Source: Arthrobacter sp. OAP107
Lineage (GTDB): Bacteria > Actinomycetota > Actinomycetes > Actinomycetales > Micrococcaceae
Assembly (NCBI RefSeq): GCF_040546765.1
Contig: NZ_JBEPOK010000002.1
Coordinates: forward strand, 124,001-188,000
Length of the DNA stretch: 64,000 bases
Direction of reading: 5' to 3'
Part shown: one piece after another, positions 7,969-17,375 of the stretch
How positions within the stretch are numbered: the stretch's first letter is position 1
How the letters are laid out: every line of letters begins with the position of its first letter
The notes under the pieces: generated by a model
The model's input: only the letters and a program-made list of their open reading frames with translations
The model's database searches: none
What the model was told of the DNA's origin: nothing
Made by a program: the position numbers and the translations under genes

Positions 7969-8906
7969 GCTTCGTTCCCGCTTTCGATCTCGTTCAGTCG
8001 GGCGAGGATCTCGCCGGTCAGCTGCTCGTACTCTTCAGCGAGTCCCCCGGCGTTGCGCGAGAAGAAGCCGTCCGCGGGCTTCTCCCCCGCCCGAAGCGCC
8101 TTTAGGCGGTTCTTCTGAGCGTCGGTAACGGCACCTTCAAGTTCGTGGAAGAGCAGGCCTTTGCGGCGGGCGTCCGCGCTTGCGCTCTCCAGGTTCCTGA
8201 TCCGGGTTGCGAAGACTGGGGCGACGGTGCCGAGCATTTCTTCCAAGGTGTCTCGGACGCTGCGTTCGAGGCGCATGGAGCGCGGGCCGACACCGAACAG
8301 GACGATACCTGCCAACTGCAGGGACGGGTTCCGGTCACGTACAGCCATGAAGCGACGTGCAATGCGTTCGACACCGTCGATGCTCGCATCATCGGAACGG
8401 GTAGGAATGACGACTGCACTGGAGATCGCGAAGGCGCCTTCTACGAGGATCCGCTCCCCCGGAGGGGTGTCGATCAGGATCAAGTCGTAATCGTCTGCCA
8501 GCGGGGCCAGGACGGCGTAGAGCATGTCGCCGAAGTCGCCGGCGTCGGAGCGGCTTGAGCGGGACACCATTAGGCCTTGGATGTCTTCGAGGTCCTGGCC
8601 GCCTGGGATGACGTCAAGGTTTTCCCGGACGTCGCGCAGGATCATCGGGGGCGTGCCGGCGATCAGGGCCTGGAAGAATTCCCTCCCTGTCTGCCGGTCG
8701 TATCCAAGGTCGCGGGCCAGGTCGCCCTGCGGGTCAAGGTCGATCAGCAGCACACGGGAGCCAGCCAGCGCGACGTACCCGCCAACATTGGCTGCGGTGG
8801 TCGTCTTGCCGACTCCGCCTTTGCCGTTGGCCAGGGAGATGACACGGTCAATGGCCCGTGTTGCCCGGGATTTCGGGGGTGCAGGGGTTTGCAGTGATCG
8901 TGCCAT
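7965..8906 (-). CDS. parA: Partition ATPase ParA
   Basis: 313 residues, a normal length for type Ib/Ia ParA. The deviant Walker A is intact (NGKGGVGKTTTAAN, about residues 27-40), followed by the switch motif LLIDLDPQGD and Walker B (LILIDTPPGE). ParA forms ATP-dependent dimers on the nucleoid and moves the ParB-bound plasmid to daughter cells. The ATG at 8906 is first in the leftward operon and the ParB-like gene follows with overlap. Roughly 1 kb without genes lies upstream, where the promoter and probably the centromere are located. Confidence 0.9.
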   Translation of the reverse strand: MARSLQTPAPPKSRATRAIDRVISLANGKGGVGKTTTAANVGGYVALAGSRVLLIDLDPQGDLARDLGYDRQTGREFFQALIAGTPPMILRDVRENLDVIPGGQDLEDIQGLMVSRSSRSDAGDFGDMLYAVLAPLADDYDLILIDTPPGERILVEGAFAISSAVVIPTRSDDASIDGVERIARRFMAVRDRNPSLQLAGIVLFGVGPRSMRLERSVRDTLEEMLGTVAPVFATRIRNLESASADARRKGLLFHELEGAVTDAQKNRLKALRAGEKPADGFFSRNAGGLAEEYEQLTGEILARLNEIESGNEA

Positions 8907-9999
8907 CGGCCGGCGACTCTCCTACTTGGTGGGTTGCATGTTGTCCTGCTGTCAACGCTATGTGCAGTCCTCCCGAAATGCTCGTAGTGACACGCATGCG
9001 AAGTAATGCAGGGCGTTAAATGATTCCCTTCATGGAGCCCCACGTTGTTATGAAGGTTGGCCATCGTATCTGCTCCCTCATGTGGATTCACGCTGGCGGT
9101 CGGACTGATACTTCAATTTGGGTTCCTACCTGAAAGGATGCACGGTCTCCCGTCTGATGAGTAGCGGGAGCTTCAACCGGATTGGAAGCGGGGTCTGCCA
9201 TAGAGCGTCTTGTTGCCCTGCTCATTAGTCGTCGGGTGGGTGTTCTTATGAGGTATCTGGCGTGCACACAAATGAGACCTGCTGCCGCTTCTCCCGTGAG
9301 TTCTATGGCCACTTTTCTCGCTCGTTTTCCCCCTGTCCTTCCTATAGGAGATATGGCAAGCCTTATGGCATGAACCCCCACTGTGGAAATGTTGTCGAGC
9401 AACAAAGAGTGCAGTTGCGCCGTCGTCCCGACCTCTCATGCTAGCGAGGGGCGCGCCAGAACGTTCCCCGCTGGCCAAGCGGACAGCTACCCGCGATTAC
9501 GCCACATCGCTTCATGGATGGTTCATCCGGCGGTCGCCCATCAGGACGAATCCCAAGTGCTCCTGCATCTATTGGCCAGCGCGTGTGAAGTAGCCGGCGA
9601 GTCCGCTTGTGGAGGGAGAATATGGGAACGGGCGGAGTAGCACTTCTCAACGGCGCTAAACGAGACGCCTGTTGCTCTCGGGCTGGTCGACGTGAGCAAC
9701 AGGACGGGGCCGTAGAGCCTTGGCTATCCCACGGCAGCACATCGGTAGCCATCCCGTGAGTTCATGGGGCTACCGCCGCGGAAGACCGACCCTGTCGGGA
9801 AAGGGGTGCGCGCTGGGACGCAATAGGGGAGTAGTGGACTGACGGCCCTGACGTGCAGCTGCCCGACATTGAGCCGTGCTGGTCAATAACGACCGTTTCT
9901 GACCTACCCTCGGCGGGCCTCCGGGAGAAGTCGAAAAAGTGCTCCTATCGTTGGTCAGAACTGGTTGCCGAAAAGAAAGACGGTCAAACGGCGGAGAGG
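8907..9999. other. Non-coding stretch upstream of parA
   Basis: Apart from short open frames with no coding character I see no gene here. It should contain the parA promoter and probably the partition site. The clearest structure is a pair of TATGGCA repeats at 9352-9358 and 9364-9370 (12-bp period), the inverse of the pair at 7152-7171, next to CCTATAGG. The right third leads into the serine recombinase, whose frame is open from 9853 but which I start at 10000. Confidence 0.5.
9352..9370. repeat. Paired TGCCATA repeats (inverted orientation), parA side
   Basis: Read on the minus strand this is TGCCATAAGGCT followed directly by TGCCATATCTCC, again a 12-bp period. Together with 7152-7171 the pairs bracket the parAB operon in inverted orientation. 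The downstream flank TA(C/T)AGGAAGG is also shared by both places, which argues against chance. Confidence 0.45.
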
Positions 10000-10602
10000 A
10001 TGGTTTTTGACGTGTCCAGGAACGTAGTCGGCTATGCGAGGGTCAGTACTCGTGGTCAATCGCTCGATTCGCAGGTGGACGCGTTGGTAGCGGCCGGGGC
10101 GGTCCGCGTCTTTCAGGAGTACGCCTCCGGTGCTACCCAGGCAAGGGCGCGGTGGAAGGACTGCTTGGATTACCTGCAGCCGGGCAACGTGCTATTGGTC
10201 GCGGACCTGACCCGGCTAGGCCGTAGTACCTCCGACCTCGCGGACATCGTCACAGTGCTGGGTCAACGGGGGATAGGCTTCCGTTCCTTGGCTGAGCCTT
10301 GGCTGGATACGACCAGCGCCCACGGCAAGCTCATCTTTGACATGTTCGCTTCCATCGCGGAATACGAACGATCACGGCTATCGGAAAGAACAAAGGCCGG
10401 GCTGGCCGCAGCGAAAGCGCGAGGCCGGCTCGGCGGCCGTCCGCGATCGATGACGCCAGGGAAACTGGAAACTGCCCGGCAGCTGCGTAACGAAGGAAAA
10501 ACTTTGAAAGAAACGGCGGACCGGCTTAGCGTGAGCGTTTCATCACTGACTCGGGCTCTTAGCAGGAACGACGTTCCAGACGTCGCATCCGAACTCGACT
10601 AG
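10000..10602 (+). CDS. Serine recombinase, resolvase/invertase family
   Basis: About 200 residues from the ATG at 10000; a GTG at 10012 is an equally good start. The catalytic serine is in GYARVSTRGQ, the conserved LTRLGRS and SIAEYERSRLSERTKAG motifs follow, and a C-terminal Hin-type HTH (TLKETADRLSVSVSSLTRAL) binds DNA. It catalyses site-specific recombination at short palindromic crossover sites, either resolving multimers of the plasmid or belonging to a Tn3-type transposon whose transposase is gone. The downstream non-coding stretch contains two TTGTTGAGA repeats 28 bp apart, which may be part of its site. Confidence 0.85.
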   Translation: MVFDVSRNVVGYARVSTRGQSLDSQVDALVAAGAVRVFQEYASGATQARARWKDCLDYLQPGNVLLVADLTRLGRSTSDLADIVTVLGQRGIGFRSLAEPWLDTTSAHGKLIFDMFASIAEYERSRLSERTKAGLAAAKARGRLGGRPRSMTPGKLETARQLRNEGKTLKETADRLSVSVSSLTRALSRNDVPDVASELD

Positions 10603-10952
10603 CGGGCCCTGCAGGCTAGCCGGTGATCGGGTTACCGTAGCGACCTCATCAAAGGAGCGTTTCTCTTTTGTTGAGAAAGGAACACGTGGGACACATTGTT
10701 GAGACAAAGGTAGCCCGCTGAATGGTTGGTCGCTAACGACGCTGGCAGCTGGCTGTCCCGTCCTGATAATGGATCCATAGATGAGACACCGATGCCTACA
10801 AAGGTGTTTGCCACCCTTATTCCCTTTCATCAGACATAGACGTCGTTGAGGTTGCCCTGCATGGCTGCCACATCCTGAGCTAACCGATACCGCGGATCTA
10901 CCGGGATAGGCTGTCGTGACGTAAGAAGACCGACCGACAGGACTGGAGCTCG
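10603..10952. other. Non-coding stretch after the serine recombinase, with direct repeats
   Basis: No gene is visible in these 350 bp. TTGTTGAGA occurs at 10668-10676 and 10696-10704, and GAGACAAAGG at 10701-10710. The last decamer is also present at 33143-33152 in front of the second serine recombinase. These are candidate resolution-site parts. Confidence 0.4.
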
Positions 10953-12002
10953 ATGGCTGGGAATGACCCCGCACTGCAGGAAATCCGAATGCTTGCAGCG
11001 AAGGTCGCCGCGCTGGCGAGTGAAATTTCAGATTTACGCCACCTCGGACGACGCAGCGAAGTGGACTTCGACTTCTTGGAGTTCACTCTGGACACCTGGG
11101 CGCGGCTGCTGTCAGACACCCACGTTCAAGAGCTATACGCGGACGAGAAGCCCCCGGAGTTTTCATCGAAGGGAACCGTCCAAAACATCTCCCCAGCAGT
11201 GCTGTTTGGCGTCGAAAGCTATGTAAACCTGCTCCGCCGCGGCCTGACTGATAGTGAATCTCAGGACGTGATGGGAGTTGCCGCGCAGCTCTTTGACCTA
11301 TTCGCTGAAGTAGCGCGTCGCTTGCGGAAACAGGCTAAGGTCCCGGTCTCCGCCACCTTAGAGCAGCTGTTGGCCCGCTATGACTTCATGGCCGAAATGA
11401 GGGCCACGCGAGTTCTGCGACAGCAGGCAGAAGAGCTAGTGGCCAGCACCGAGAAGTCGGCTTCCAAGGCCTCAGAAGCTGCCACGTCAGCTTCTGAGGC
11501 AGCCGGCACTGCCGGCGAAAGCACCTTGGCCTCATACTTCGAGGCTTTCACTAAAGATGAGTGGGAGTCGGCAACCAGATATCGCGTGTGGACCATCCGC
11601 CTTCTTGCGATCGGCGGTGGCCTCGCCGCAGTCTTCCTTTTGCTACCGGCTTTTGGGGTCGAGGCACTCGCCTTGGAAGCTGGGGACTACGTCCATCTCG
11701 CACAGAGGATCATAGTCACGGCCGCGGTCTTCGCCTTGGCTGCCTACCTGGCTCGGCAATCCCACCAGCACCGAACGTTGGCCAACTGGGCTAAGACGCT
11801 TTCCGTCCAGTTGAAGACCTTCGACGCCTTCATGGCCCCGCTCGACTCGAACGACGCAAAGGAGGCTCTGCGTGCCCAGTTTGCCGCGCGTGTCTTCGGG
11901 GAGCCCCCTGTCCTGCGTGGTGATGCTTCATCGGAGGACTCCTCCTCAGTCCACGATAAAATTTTCGACATCCTGTCTCGCAGCATGGGGAAGCCACAGT
12001 AA
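10953..12002 (+). CDS. Two-TM membrane protein of unknown function in a defence-type island
   Basis: 349 residues. Residues 1-150 are soluble and helical, 150-190 is an Ala/Ser/Glu-rich coiled-coil-like segment (SASKASEAATSASEAAG), two hydrophobic helices lie at about 214-236 and 247-267, and a helical C-terminal tail of about 80 residues follows. The ATG has GGAGCTCG shortly upstream. I do not recognise the family. The layout, a large cytoplasmic domain with two central membrane helices next to restriction-modification and TIR genes, is common among membrane effectors of phage defence, but this is only an analogy. Transcription is toward the RM genes, which read the other way. Confidence 0.7.
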   Translation: MAGNDPALQEIRMLAAKVAALASEISDLRHLGRRSEVDFDFLEFTLDTWARLLSDTHVQELYADEKPPEFSSKGTVQNISPAVLFGVESYVNLLRRGLTDSESQDVMGVAAQLFDLFAEVARRLRKQAKVPVSATLEQLLARYDFMAEMRATRVLRQQAEELVASTEKSASKASEAATSASEAAGTAGESTLASYFEAFTKDEWESATRYRVWTIRLLAIGGGLAAVFLLLPAFGVEALALEAGDYVHLAQRIIVTAAVFALAAYLARQSHQHRTLANWAKTLSVQLKTFDAFMAPLDSNDAKEALRAQFAARVFGEPPVLRGDASSEDSSSVHDKIFDILSRSMGKPQ

Positions 12003-12149
12003 AGTGTGAGGTCCGAGCAGCAAGATACTGCTGGGCCTTTCTTCCATCTCGTATAAGGGGAATCCCCCGACCCTCCCAGTTCACAGCAAAGCCGCAACGC
12101 CGGGGCGTTGACGGAACCAGGATCCTTCCGACGTGGGTGTTTGTTCGCG

Positions 12150-12193
12150 ATGAGACGTCTCGTATCCCAAGGTTTCGAGACACACAAGGGTCG
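12150..12193. repeat. Res-like GAGAC motif cluster
   Basis: The stretch contains GAGACGTCTC (a perfect palindrome) and GGTTTCGAGACACA. The second motif recurs at 25620-25633 after the IS110 transposase and, as GTGTCTCGAAA, at 33093-33103 before the second serine recombinase. These look like scattered subsites of one serine-recombinase system, left behind by past rearrangements. Confidence 0.35.
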
Positions 12194-12251
12194 CACTGTA
12201 CTCAAAGCGAATGCCGTATTCCAGTGTTGGGAATGTCGCAGTAGGGGCGAA

Positions 12252-12503
12252 ATGTCAGACCCGGCAACTACTCTTCGGATCATGACCATTGATTCAGCAG
12301 TTGTTGGCTTCCTCGCCGAGTGGGGAAATTCCCCACTCGGTATCGCAGTTCTCACGGCTCTTGTGTTGGGTACTCTGCGAAGCATCCCCAAGCTTTTGAG
12401 CGGCTTCATTCGCGGACTCAGGAACACGCCTGAGCGGATATTGATGGGCGTGTTGGAGGCTATTGATAAAAGGACTTCCTCTAAGTCCGACGGCCTGTTG
12501 TAA
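12252..12503 (+). CDS. Possible small membrane protein
   Basis: 83 residues from the ATG at 12252, with AGGGG close upstream. One hydrophobic stretch (GIAVLTALVLGTL) is followed by a basic amphipathic region (IPKLLSGFIRGLRN). Such small one-TM proteins are common next to defence genes but no family is recognisable. It converges with the restriction endonuclease gene that ends at 12573. Coding status is uncertain. Confidence 0.4.
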   Translation: MSDPATTLRIMTIDSAVVGFLAEWGNSPLGIAVLTALVLGTLRSIPKLLSGFIRGLRNTPERILMGVLEAIDKRTSSKSDGLL

Positions 12504-12572
12504 GTTCCAAGTTCCCCCGCCCTCGTATGCGGAGACCGCAATCTCTATGGACGAGCTCGAATGCTTGCGTGG

Positions 12573-13610
12573 CTACGCCGGGGAAGTCGGGTTAGCCCTA
12601 CGGAATCGGGCTTCGCGATGGTGGGTGACGGGCGTGGCGTCAATAACGCGCCTTGCCATTTCTCCAATGAAGTACCCGGGTTGCAGATCTTCTGGAACCC
12701 GCGCTCTCTGAATGATGACGGCCGGCAGATTCGCTAACGCCGCATCAACTTCGGATTCTTCAACGAGGTCAGCCACAGCCTCCGGTTCCTCAGCAGGCGG
12801 AGTAAGGCCCGCATCTGCAAGGGGGTCCTCGCCATCTCCGGGATCATCCGTATCGTTGGTGCCGGCAAGATGATCCCCGTACTCGATGATGATGAGTGAG
12901 ACAGCGTGGTAGGCGTCGTCTTCCCTGCCAAGTTTTTGAAGCAGGTCGATTAGCCATTCAGCTTTGTCTGGTGCTTCTTCGAAGATGGTGGAGCGGAGAC
13001 CGTACATGAATCCCAGGGCAGCCAAAGGATGGCGCAAGCGCAGGTTCTTAGCATCGCCATAGGACTCTTCAACCCTGTTGGCTGCATTCTTTCCGAAACT
13101 TGAATCCATCCGCTTGGTGCTTACGAGGAGTTCAGGTCCGGCCGCCCAGTTCGCCATCACGACATCTACCTGCTTGACGTAGTTCTTCCCTAATATGTTG
13201 GCGCTGGATGCTGCGGCGCCGGCCGGGGGAGTGGCGGCGCGGAGTCGCTTCCACAGGGTCTCACGCTCCTTAGCAGTGACCTTCTCGAGCAGGCTCACTA
13301 TTGGCCCGGGCAAGATGCGGGGCGCCGTGGGTCGGGGCCACACTGCATCAGCATCGAACCCGGCCCGACGCAGCTCGTAGGAAACCCAGACGTCCAGCGC
13401 AAGGGCCGGGACCCCTGTTGTGGTCTCGGCCTTGAGATAGAGGGGGACCCCAAGCAAGCGGGTCAGAGTCTCGTAATCGGGCTCGTACTTCAGGGCACCG
13501 CTGTCGTCTTTAGTCCAGGGGTTGGTGTGTACACCCTCTGGTGCCGCGTCGGACACGATGCGGTCAAAGATTGCCCATGCTTTGGCCTTTGTTGATGGTT
13601 CAGCGGCCAC
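12573..13610 (-). CDS. Type II-like restriction endonuclease
   Basis: 345 residues, overlapping the end of the methyltransferase gene by 11 bp, so the pair is one operon. The centre shows a PD-(D/E)xK-type arrangement: an acidic strand (KQVDVVM, D149) followed about 11 residues later by a strand ending in the lysine (ELLVSTK, K166) and then a conserved-looking patch (RMDSSFGKNAANRVEES). Residues about 255-295 are an acidic low-complexity linker. The enzyme presumably cuts DNA not methylated by its partner. Recognition sequence cannot be inferred. Family naming beyond the nuclease fold is uncertain. Confidence 0.7.
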   Translation of the reverse strand: MAAEPSTKAKAWAIFDRIVSDAAPEGVHTNPWTKDDSGALKYEPDYETLTRLLGVPLYLKAETTTGVPALALDVWVSYELRRAGFDADAVWPRPTAPRILPGPIVSLLEKVTAKERETLWKRLRAATPPAGAAASSANILGKNYVKQVDVVMANWAAGPELLVSTKRMDSSFGKNAANRVEESYGDAKNLRLRHPLAALGFMYGLRSTIFEEAPDKAEWLIDLLQKLGREDDAYHAVSLIIIEYGDHLAGTNDTDDPGDGEDPLADAGLTPPAEEPEAVADLVEESEVDAALANLPAVIIQRARVPEDLQPGYFIGEMARRVIDATPVTHHREARFRRANPTSPA

Positions 13611-15264
13611 TTCGTCCCCTTGTTACCCTGCGGGCGGTCATGTTCTTCTGCGCGTCTCGGACCGTCTTTATCGCATCTTCTGTGATGACGCCCGAATCCA
13701 GGACGAGGGCCTTATCCACGAGGTACACGGCATCGGTGAGCTTGCCTTGCTGCAGCAGCCTGCCCACTTTGGTTTTGATGGCACGGAGTTGGGTTTCACG
13801 CTCACGGATCAGGTGGGGTGATGGCATCGCCCACACGTCCGCTTCTCGTGGTTCGAGTTTCAGGATGCCTCCGCCGTAGGACCGCCCGACCATTTCCGCA
13901 TTGAGGAGGGTGATTGAATTTAGGCTCGCAAGCGGCAACAGCTCCCGCCCCAACGCCTTGTTCTCCTCTCGGAGGTAAACACCGTGAACGGAATTCAGGT
14001 GGTGCGCGCCGGCACTGTTCGTGGTCAGCCGCGGAGTGTCGGCATTCATGCACGTCAGTAGTAAGTCAGCAGCAGGTAGAAGCGGTACGCGGTACCAGGG
14101 CTTCCGAACCCGGCATTTGTACGCTTGGTCCACCCCGGCCCTGTGGCCAGTTTCAACGTACGCCTGGGCAGCAGGAGACAGCGATTCACTGGGGCGGAAG
14201 AGCCAGGTGGACCGGCCCTCATGGCCAAGACTGGCCATCTGTGTGTTGGAGAGCTCGAGGCCTCGTAGGTGGGCACTTCCTGGGGGCGACAGTTTAATGA
14301 GGTCCCTGCGGGTGAGCCCGAGTTCGGCCACACGGGCTGGGGAAAGGGCAAAGAATTTGTTGTTTCCGGTGACCATGCCCAGGGTAGTGTCGCCCCAGAC
14401 CTCAAGATCGGTGAATTGACCGGCCTCTTTCAGGCTCCGCAATGGTTCGATGGCGTCAGCGTTGACGAGCAATCCGGTCCATTTCCCCGCAGGGTCCGGC
14501 GGTGTCCATCGAAGGGGGAGATCCATTGTGGCGAGGGCGGAGGCATCTTTGGCCTGGTGGATTACGGCGTGGTCAGTTGGCCCGTCATCGAATCCGTCAG
14601 CCAGAAGCAATACGACGTCAGCTTCGGCATCAGGAAAAACTTGCTCTGTGAAGAGGACCAGTTCAATGCTCCGGAATTTGTCGAAGAGAAACTGCCTGAC
14701 AGCCGCAGCATAGTTAACGCTCAGAAGCTCGGCAGGCAGTACGAGCCCCATCCTGCCGCCTGGCTTCAGGAACAAGGCAGAGTGGACAGTGAAAGCGGCC
14801 CAACTCGATGCCAGTGCGGTCAGTGAAACTCCAACTTTCAAGGCGGCTTCGCGGGAGCGGGTGCGGGATTCCCCTGTGAAGTCTTGATAGCGAATGTACG
14901 GTGGGTTTCCGATGACAGCGGAATAGAGAGGCTGTGGCTCTACCCGGAAGAAGTCGCTGATAGTTATGCGCGGTATTCCGCCCGCTTCCTCGATCCGTGA
15001 GCGAGCCGTGTGGGCGCTGCCAGCGTGAATTTCCACGCCGTCCACTCGGGGAGGCTCGGCCGCCTCTCCACCAAGGCTACGAAGGCGTTCCACTGCGCTG
15101 ACCAGGAATGCTGCGTCGCCGGTCGAGGGCTCCAAGACCAAGTCATCCGAGCTGCGGATTGCCCAATCAGAAATGAAACGAGTGATCGCTTCAGGGGTGA
15201 AGAAAGCCCCACGCGCTTTACGGACCTCGGCGGTGTCCAAGTCGGCAGACAAGAGGGAAGACAT
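13600..15264 (-). CDS. N6-adenine DNA methyltransferase (type II RM)
   Basis: About 554 residues from the ATG at 15264, which has GGAGGG directly before it; the frame is open to 15294. It has the SAM-binding motif EPSTGDAAFL (about 45-54) and the catalytic motif IV NPPY (about 120-123) of gamma-class N6-adenine methyltransferases, followed by a long target-recognition C-terminus. The KARGAFFTPEAITRF opening is typical of M.TaqI/BsuBI-like enzymes. It protects plasmid and host from the nuclease encoded downstream. On a mobile plasmid such a pair also acts as a maintenance module by post-segregational killing. Confidence 0.85.
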   Translation of the reverse strand: MSSLLSADLDTAEVRKARGAFFTPEAITRFISDWAIRSSDDLVLEPSTGDAAFLVSAVERLRSLGGEAAEPPRVDGVEIHAGSAHTARSRIEEAGGIPRITISDFFRVEPQPLYSAVIGNPPYIRYQDFTGESRTRSREAALKVGVSLTALASSWAAFTVHSALFLKPGGRMGLVLPAELLSVNYAAAVRQFLFDKFRSIELVLFTEQVFPDAEADVVLLLADGFDDGPTDHAVIHQAKDASALATMDLPLRWTPPDPAGKWTGLLVNADAIEPLRSLKEAGQFTDLEVWGDTTLGMVTGNNKFFALSPARVAELGLTRRDLIKLSPPGSAHLRGLELSNTQMASLGHEGRSTWLFRPSESLSPAAQAYVETGHRAGVDQAYKCRVRKPWYRVPLLPAADLLLTCMNADTPRLTTNSAGAHHLNSVHGVYLREENKALGRELLPLASLNSITLLNAEMVGRSYGGGILKLEPREADVWAMPSPHLIRERETQLRAIKTKVGRLLQQGKLTDAVYLVDKALVLDSGVITEDAIKTVRDAQKNMTARRVTRGRSGR

Positions 15265-15383
15265 GCCCTCCATTCTGGTGCATCCGACCGACATCCCGGT
15301 TCATGGTTGGCCGGATGGCAGTGTCCCACCGAAAGCTTCCCGCTTCTAAGGAAGTGGGACAGTCCAAAACGGACGGCTTTTGT

Positions 15384-16232
15384 TTACTCGTCGCCTAGCC
15401 ATGCCTCAGGGTTCTGAGCCATGTCTACCAAGCCTTCGGCGTATTCTTCCGCGGCCTTGCACATGGCTTTCAGGCGGTTGTCGAGAGGCCCCCACGGTCG
15501 AGAAGGTTGCCCTGTGCTGGGGTGAGGAGACAGTTCGAGTCCTTGAACGTCGATCCCTAATACGATGTTCAAGCTGAGCATCTGCGGGCTCAACTCTTCT
15601 GGGCTGACTTTGGTGAAGGTCACGACAACGCCGTCTTCGCCCACCGGCCCTTCCTTCACCGCCAAATTGTGAATCGCTTCCTTGTCGTAGGTGCCTTTTA
15701 CCTCCTCCAGCCACATGCACAGTTCATGCGGGGAACGGTGGCGGTCCAGTCGCGCGAGGTCGTGCAGGATACGCAGACAGTTCCACTCGGGCCATTCTGC
15801 TTGGAATGGCTGGATCCGGTGAAGTGCCGCGATTAGGTGCGGCGACAAGTGCTCTCGACGCTTCTTGTTGTCCCTCCATTCATTGGGCGTGAGGGCTATT
15901 GGCCACTGAAGCTTCGTTCCGCCTGGGGGTGGATTCATACCTGAATCGATGATCGCAACAGCGTATAAACAGTTGTCCAGGCCGGCGCGGAGATTTTGAA
16001 GCGCCTCCCCGAGAAGAATCGGTAGCTCGATGGGGATAGGTTCGCGACGGACTGCGCGTAGGCTGCCTTGCCCTAGCTCGTTTAGGTCCTTTAGGTCCGC
16101 TGCGAGGTCGGCAGGACGTCTTCCAATGTATTCATCAACTACTTCAGCAAATTCCTTGATGTTGTCGTGGGCGCGTTTGATACGGGCCCTCGACATGTCG
16201 AGCTCACGTATGAGAGTCATTTGTTCCACCAA
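15384..16232 (-). CDS. Unknown protein of the defence-type island (possible HEPN motif)
   Basis: 282 residues, soluble, mostly helical in the N-terminal 120 residues, with a beta-rich C-terminal half (VVVTFTKVSPEELSPQML). A helix with RHRSPH matches the R-x4-H spacing of HEPN ribonucleases, but this single motif is weak evidence. The start at 16232 has no strong ribosome site; an internal ATG at 16220 is possible. It lies between the RM operon and the TIR gene, all on the minus strand, with gaps of about 120 and 260 bp, so it may be expressed on its own. No function is assigned. Confidence 0.6.
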   Translation of the reverse strand: MVEQMTLIRELDMSRARIKRAHDNIKEFAEVVDEYIGRRPADLAADLKDLNELGQGSLRAVRREPIPIELPILLGEALQNLRAGLDNCLYAVAIIDSGMNPPPGGTKLQWPIALTPNEWRDNKKRREHLSPHLIAALHRIQPFQAEWPEWNCLRILHDLARLDRHRSPHELCMWLEEVKGTYDKEAIHNLAVKEGPVGEDGVVVTFTKVSPEELSPQMLSLNIVLGIDVQGLELSPHPSTGQPSRPWGPLDNRLKAMCKAAEEYAEGLVDMAQNPEAWLGDE

Positions 16233-16488
16233 GGAAGGGTGCTGCCGCCGTGGTTTGTGTTTGCGAGGATTCTCAATGGATCACGTATCCTTCTAGGGCT
16301 GAGTTACAAGTTGTACGGGGGCACCCGGGTGGTGCTTTGGCGCGATGCCTTCCCAAACAGCTCAGGGACGAAGTCAAGGTGCAGCGGCCCGTAGGGTGCT
16401 CCCGGTATGTGGCCGGGTTTGAGCGCTGTTCCCCTCGCGGGGACTGTGTCATTGAGTTGGCAGAAAGCGCGGGGGGAGCCTCACCTTC

Positions 16489-17370
16489 CTAGCCGAAGGG
16501 GGAGTTCTCGACGGCGTCCTGGAGTGCGCGGTTGACTCGCAGCCCGTTGGCTCGTAGTTCGGCAACGAACGTTCTCAGCTCAGCACGGGTGCCAGCTGGG
16601 CGTCTGCGGGGAAGCGTGAATTCCTTACCCTTAGGCGATCTCAGGCGAAGCGTCGTCGGGTTGTTCTTGACCACGGACCATCCTTGGCTCGTTGCGTTGC
16701 TGCAGAGCCAGTTGATCTCTTCTTCCAGAGCCTTGAGTGTCTGCTCTGCATGGCTTGCTGCGAGGAGACCCGGGACTGCATTCTGAGCAGTCTCTCGTCG
16801 TGTTTGCGGTTCTCTTGCGACCTCGGAGAGTGCTTTTTTCGCCAGGGCTTCCACGTCACGAATCGTTTCAGACTCGGTTTGGGATGTTGGGCCGTCCCGA
16901 GCTATCCGGGGTCCAAGTCTCCTGACCTCGTCAATAATGTCCAGCACGACTCCATTCAGCGCCGCTGCCATGTTCCCATCCTGTCGGATCGGATAAGGAA
17001 GGTATGTGATGCCGGCTAAGTCTGTAGGAAGCTTGAGGTCCACACCCTTCGGCAGAACCATATAGGTTCGTTCCGGTCCCAACGCTCCCATGAACAAGCC
17101 CAGCTCGAAAATCACGTTGTCCCGGGGTGCTTGAGTCTTGGATTCCCGGCTCTCTACGTCGTCGTCGGGGCTAAGGACCATAACCGCGAAGTCTGAGGCC
17201 TGTGCGCTGCCAACAAGGGCGGCCAGGGGGTGTTGGCTCGGACGGAACACCCCGTGAGTCCATACTGTGGATTCAGTCAGCCCGTGGCGGTCCAGCCCAG
17301 CATGCAACCGTTCGGCGACGTCCTTCCCTTCACTAGATGAACCTATAAACAAGTTCGCCAGTGCAGCCAC
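16489..17370 (-). CDS. TIR-like domain protein (Cap12/Pycsar-type TIR) with C-terminal nucleic-acid-binding-like domain
   Basis: 293 residues from a GTG at 17370, with AGGA upstream. Residues about 5-150 match the bacterial TIR-like family of predicted nucleotide-binding proteins (PF10137): NLFIGSSSEG at the start, SDFAVMVLSPDDD, and RDNVIFELGLFMG with the putative catalytic glutamate E89. Such TIR domains cleave NAD+ when triggered by a nucleotide signal in CBASS or Pycsar. No cyclase gene is visible nearby, so the trigger is unknown. The C-terminus (about 215-285) contains GWSVVKNNPTTLRL and KEFTLPRR, reminiscent of a HicA/dsRBD-like fold, and could sense nucleic acid. It follows a 52-residue ORF by five bases. 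Confidence 0.75.
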   Translation of the reverse strand: MAALANLFIGSSSEGKDVAERLHAGLDRHGLTESTVWTHGVFRPSQHPLAALVGSAQASDFAVMVLSPDDDVESRESKTQAPRDNVIFELGLFMGALGPERTYMVLPKGVDLKLPTDLAGITYLPYPIRQDGNMAAALNGVVLDIIDEVRRLGPRIARDGPTSQTESETIRDVEALAKKALSEVAREPQTRRETAQNAVPGLLAASHAEQTLKALEEEINWLCSNATSQGWSVVKNNPTTLRLRSPKGKEFTLPRRRPAGTRAELRTFVAELRANGLRVNRALQDAVENSPFG

Positions 17371-17375
17371 TCGTC

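Noticed and set aside
9088..9752. Several short frames upstream of the serine recombinase
   Set aside because: They overlap on both strands, have no ribosome sites and no conserved features; the stretch is more likely regulatory or partition DNA.
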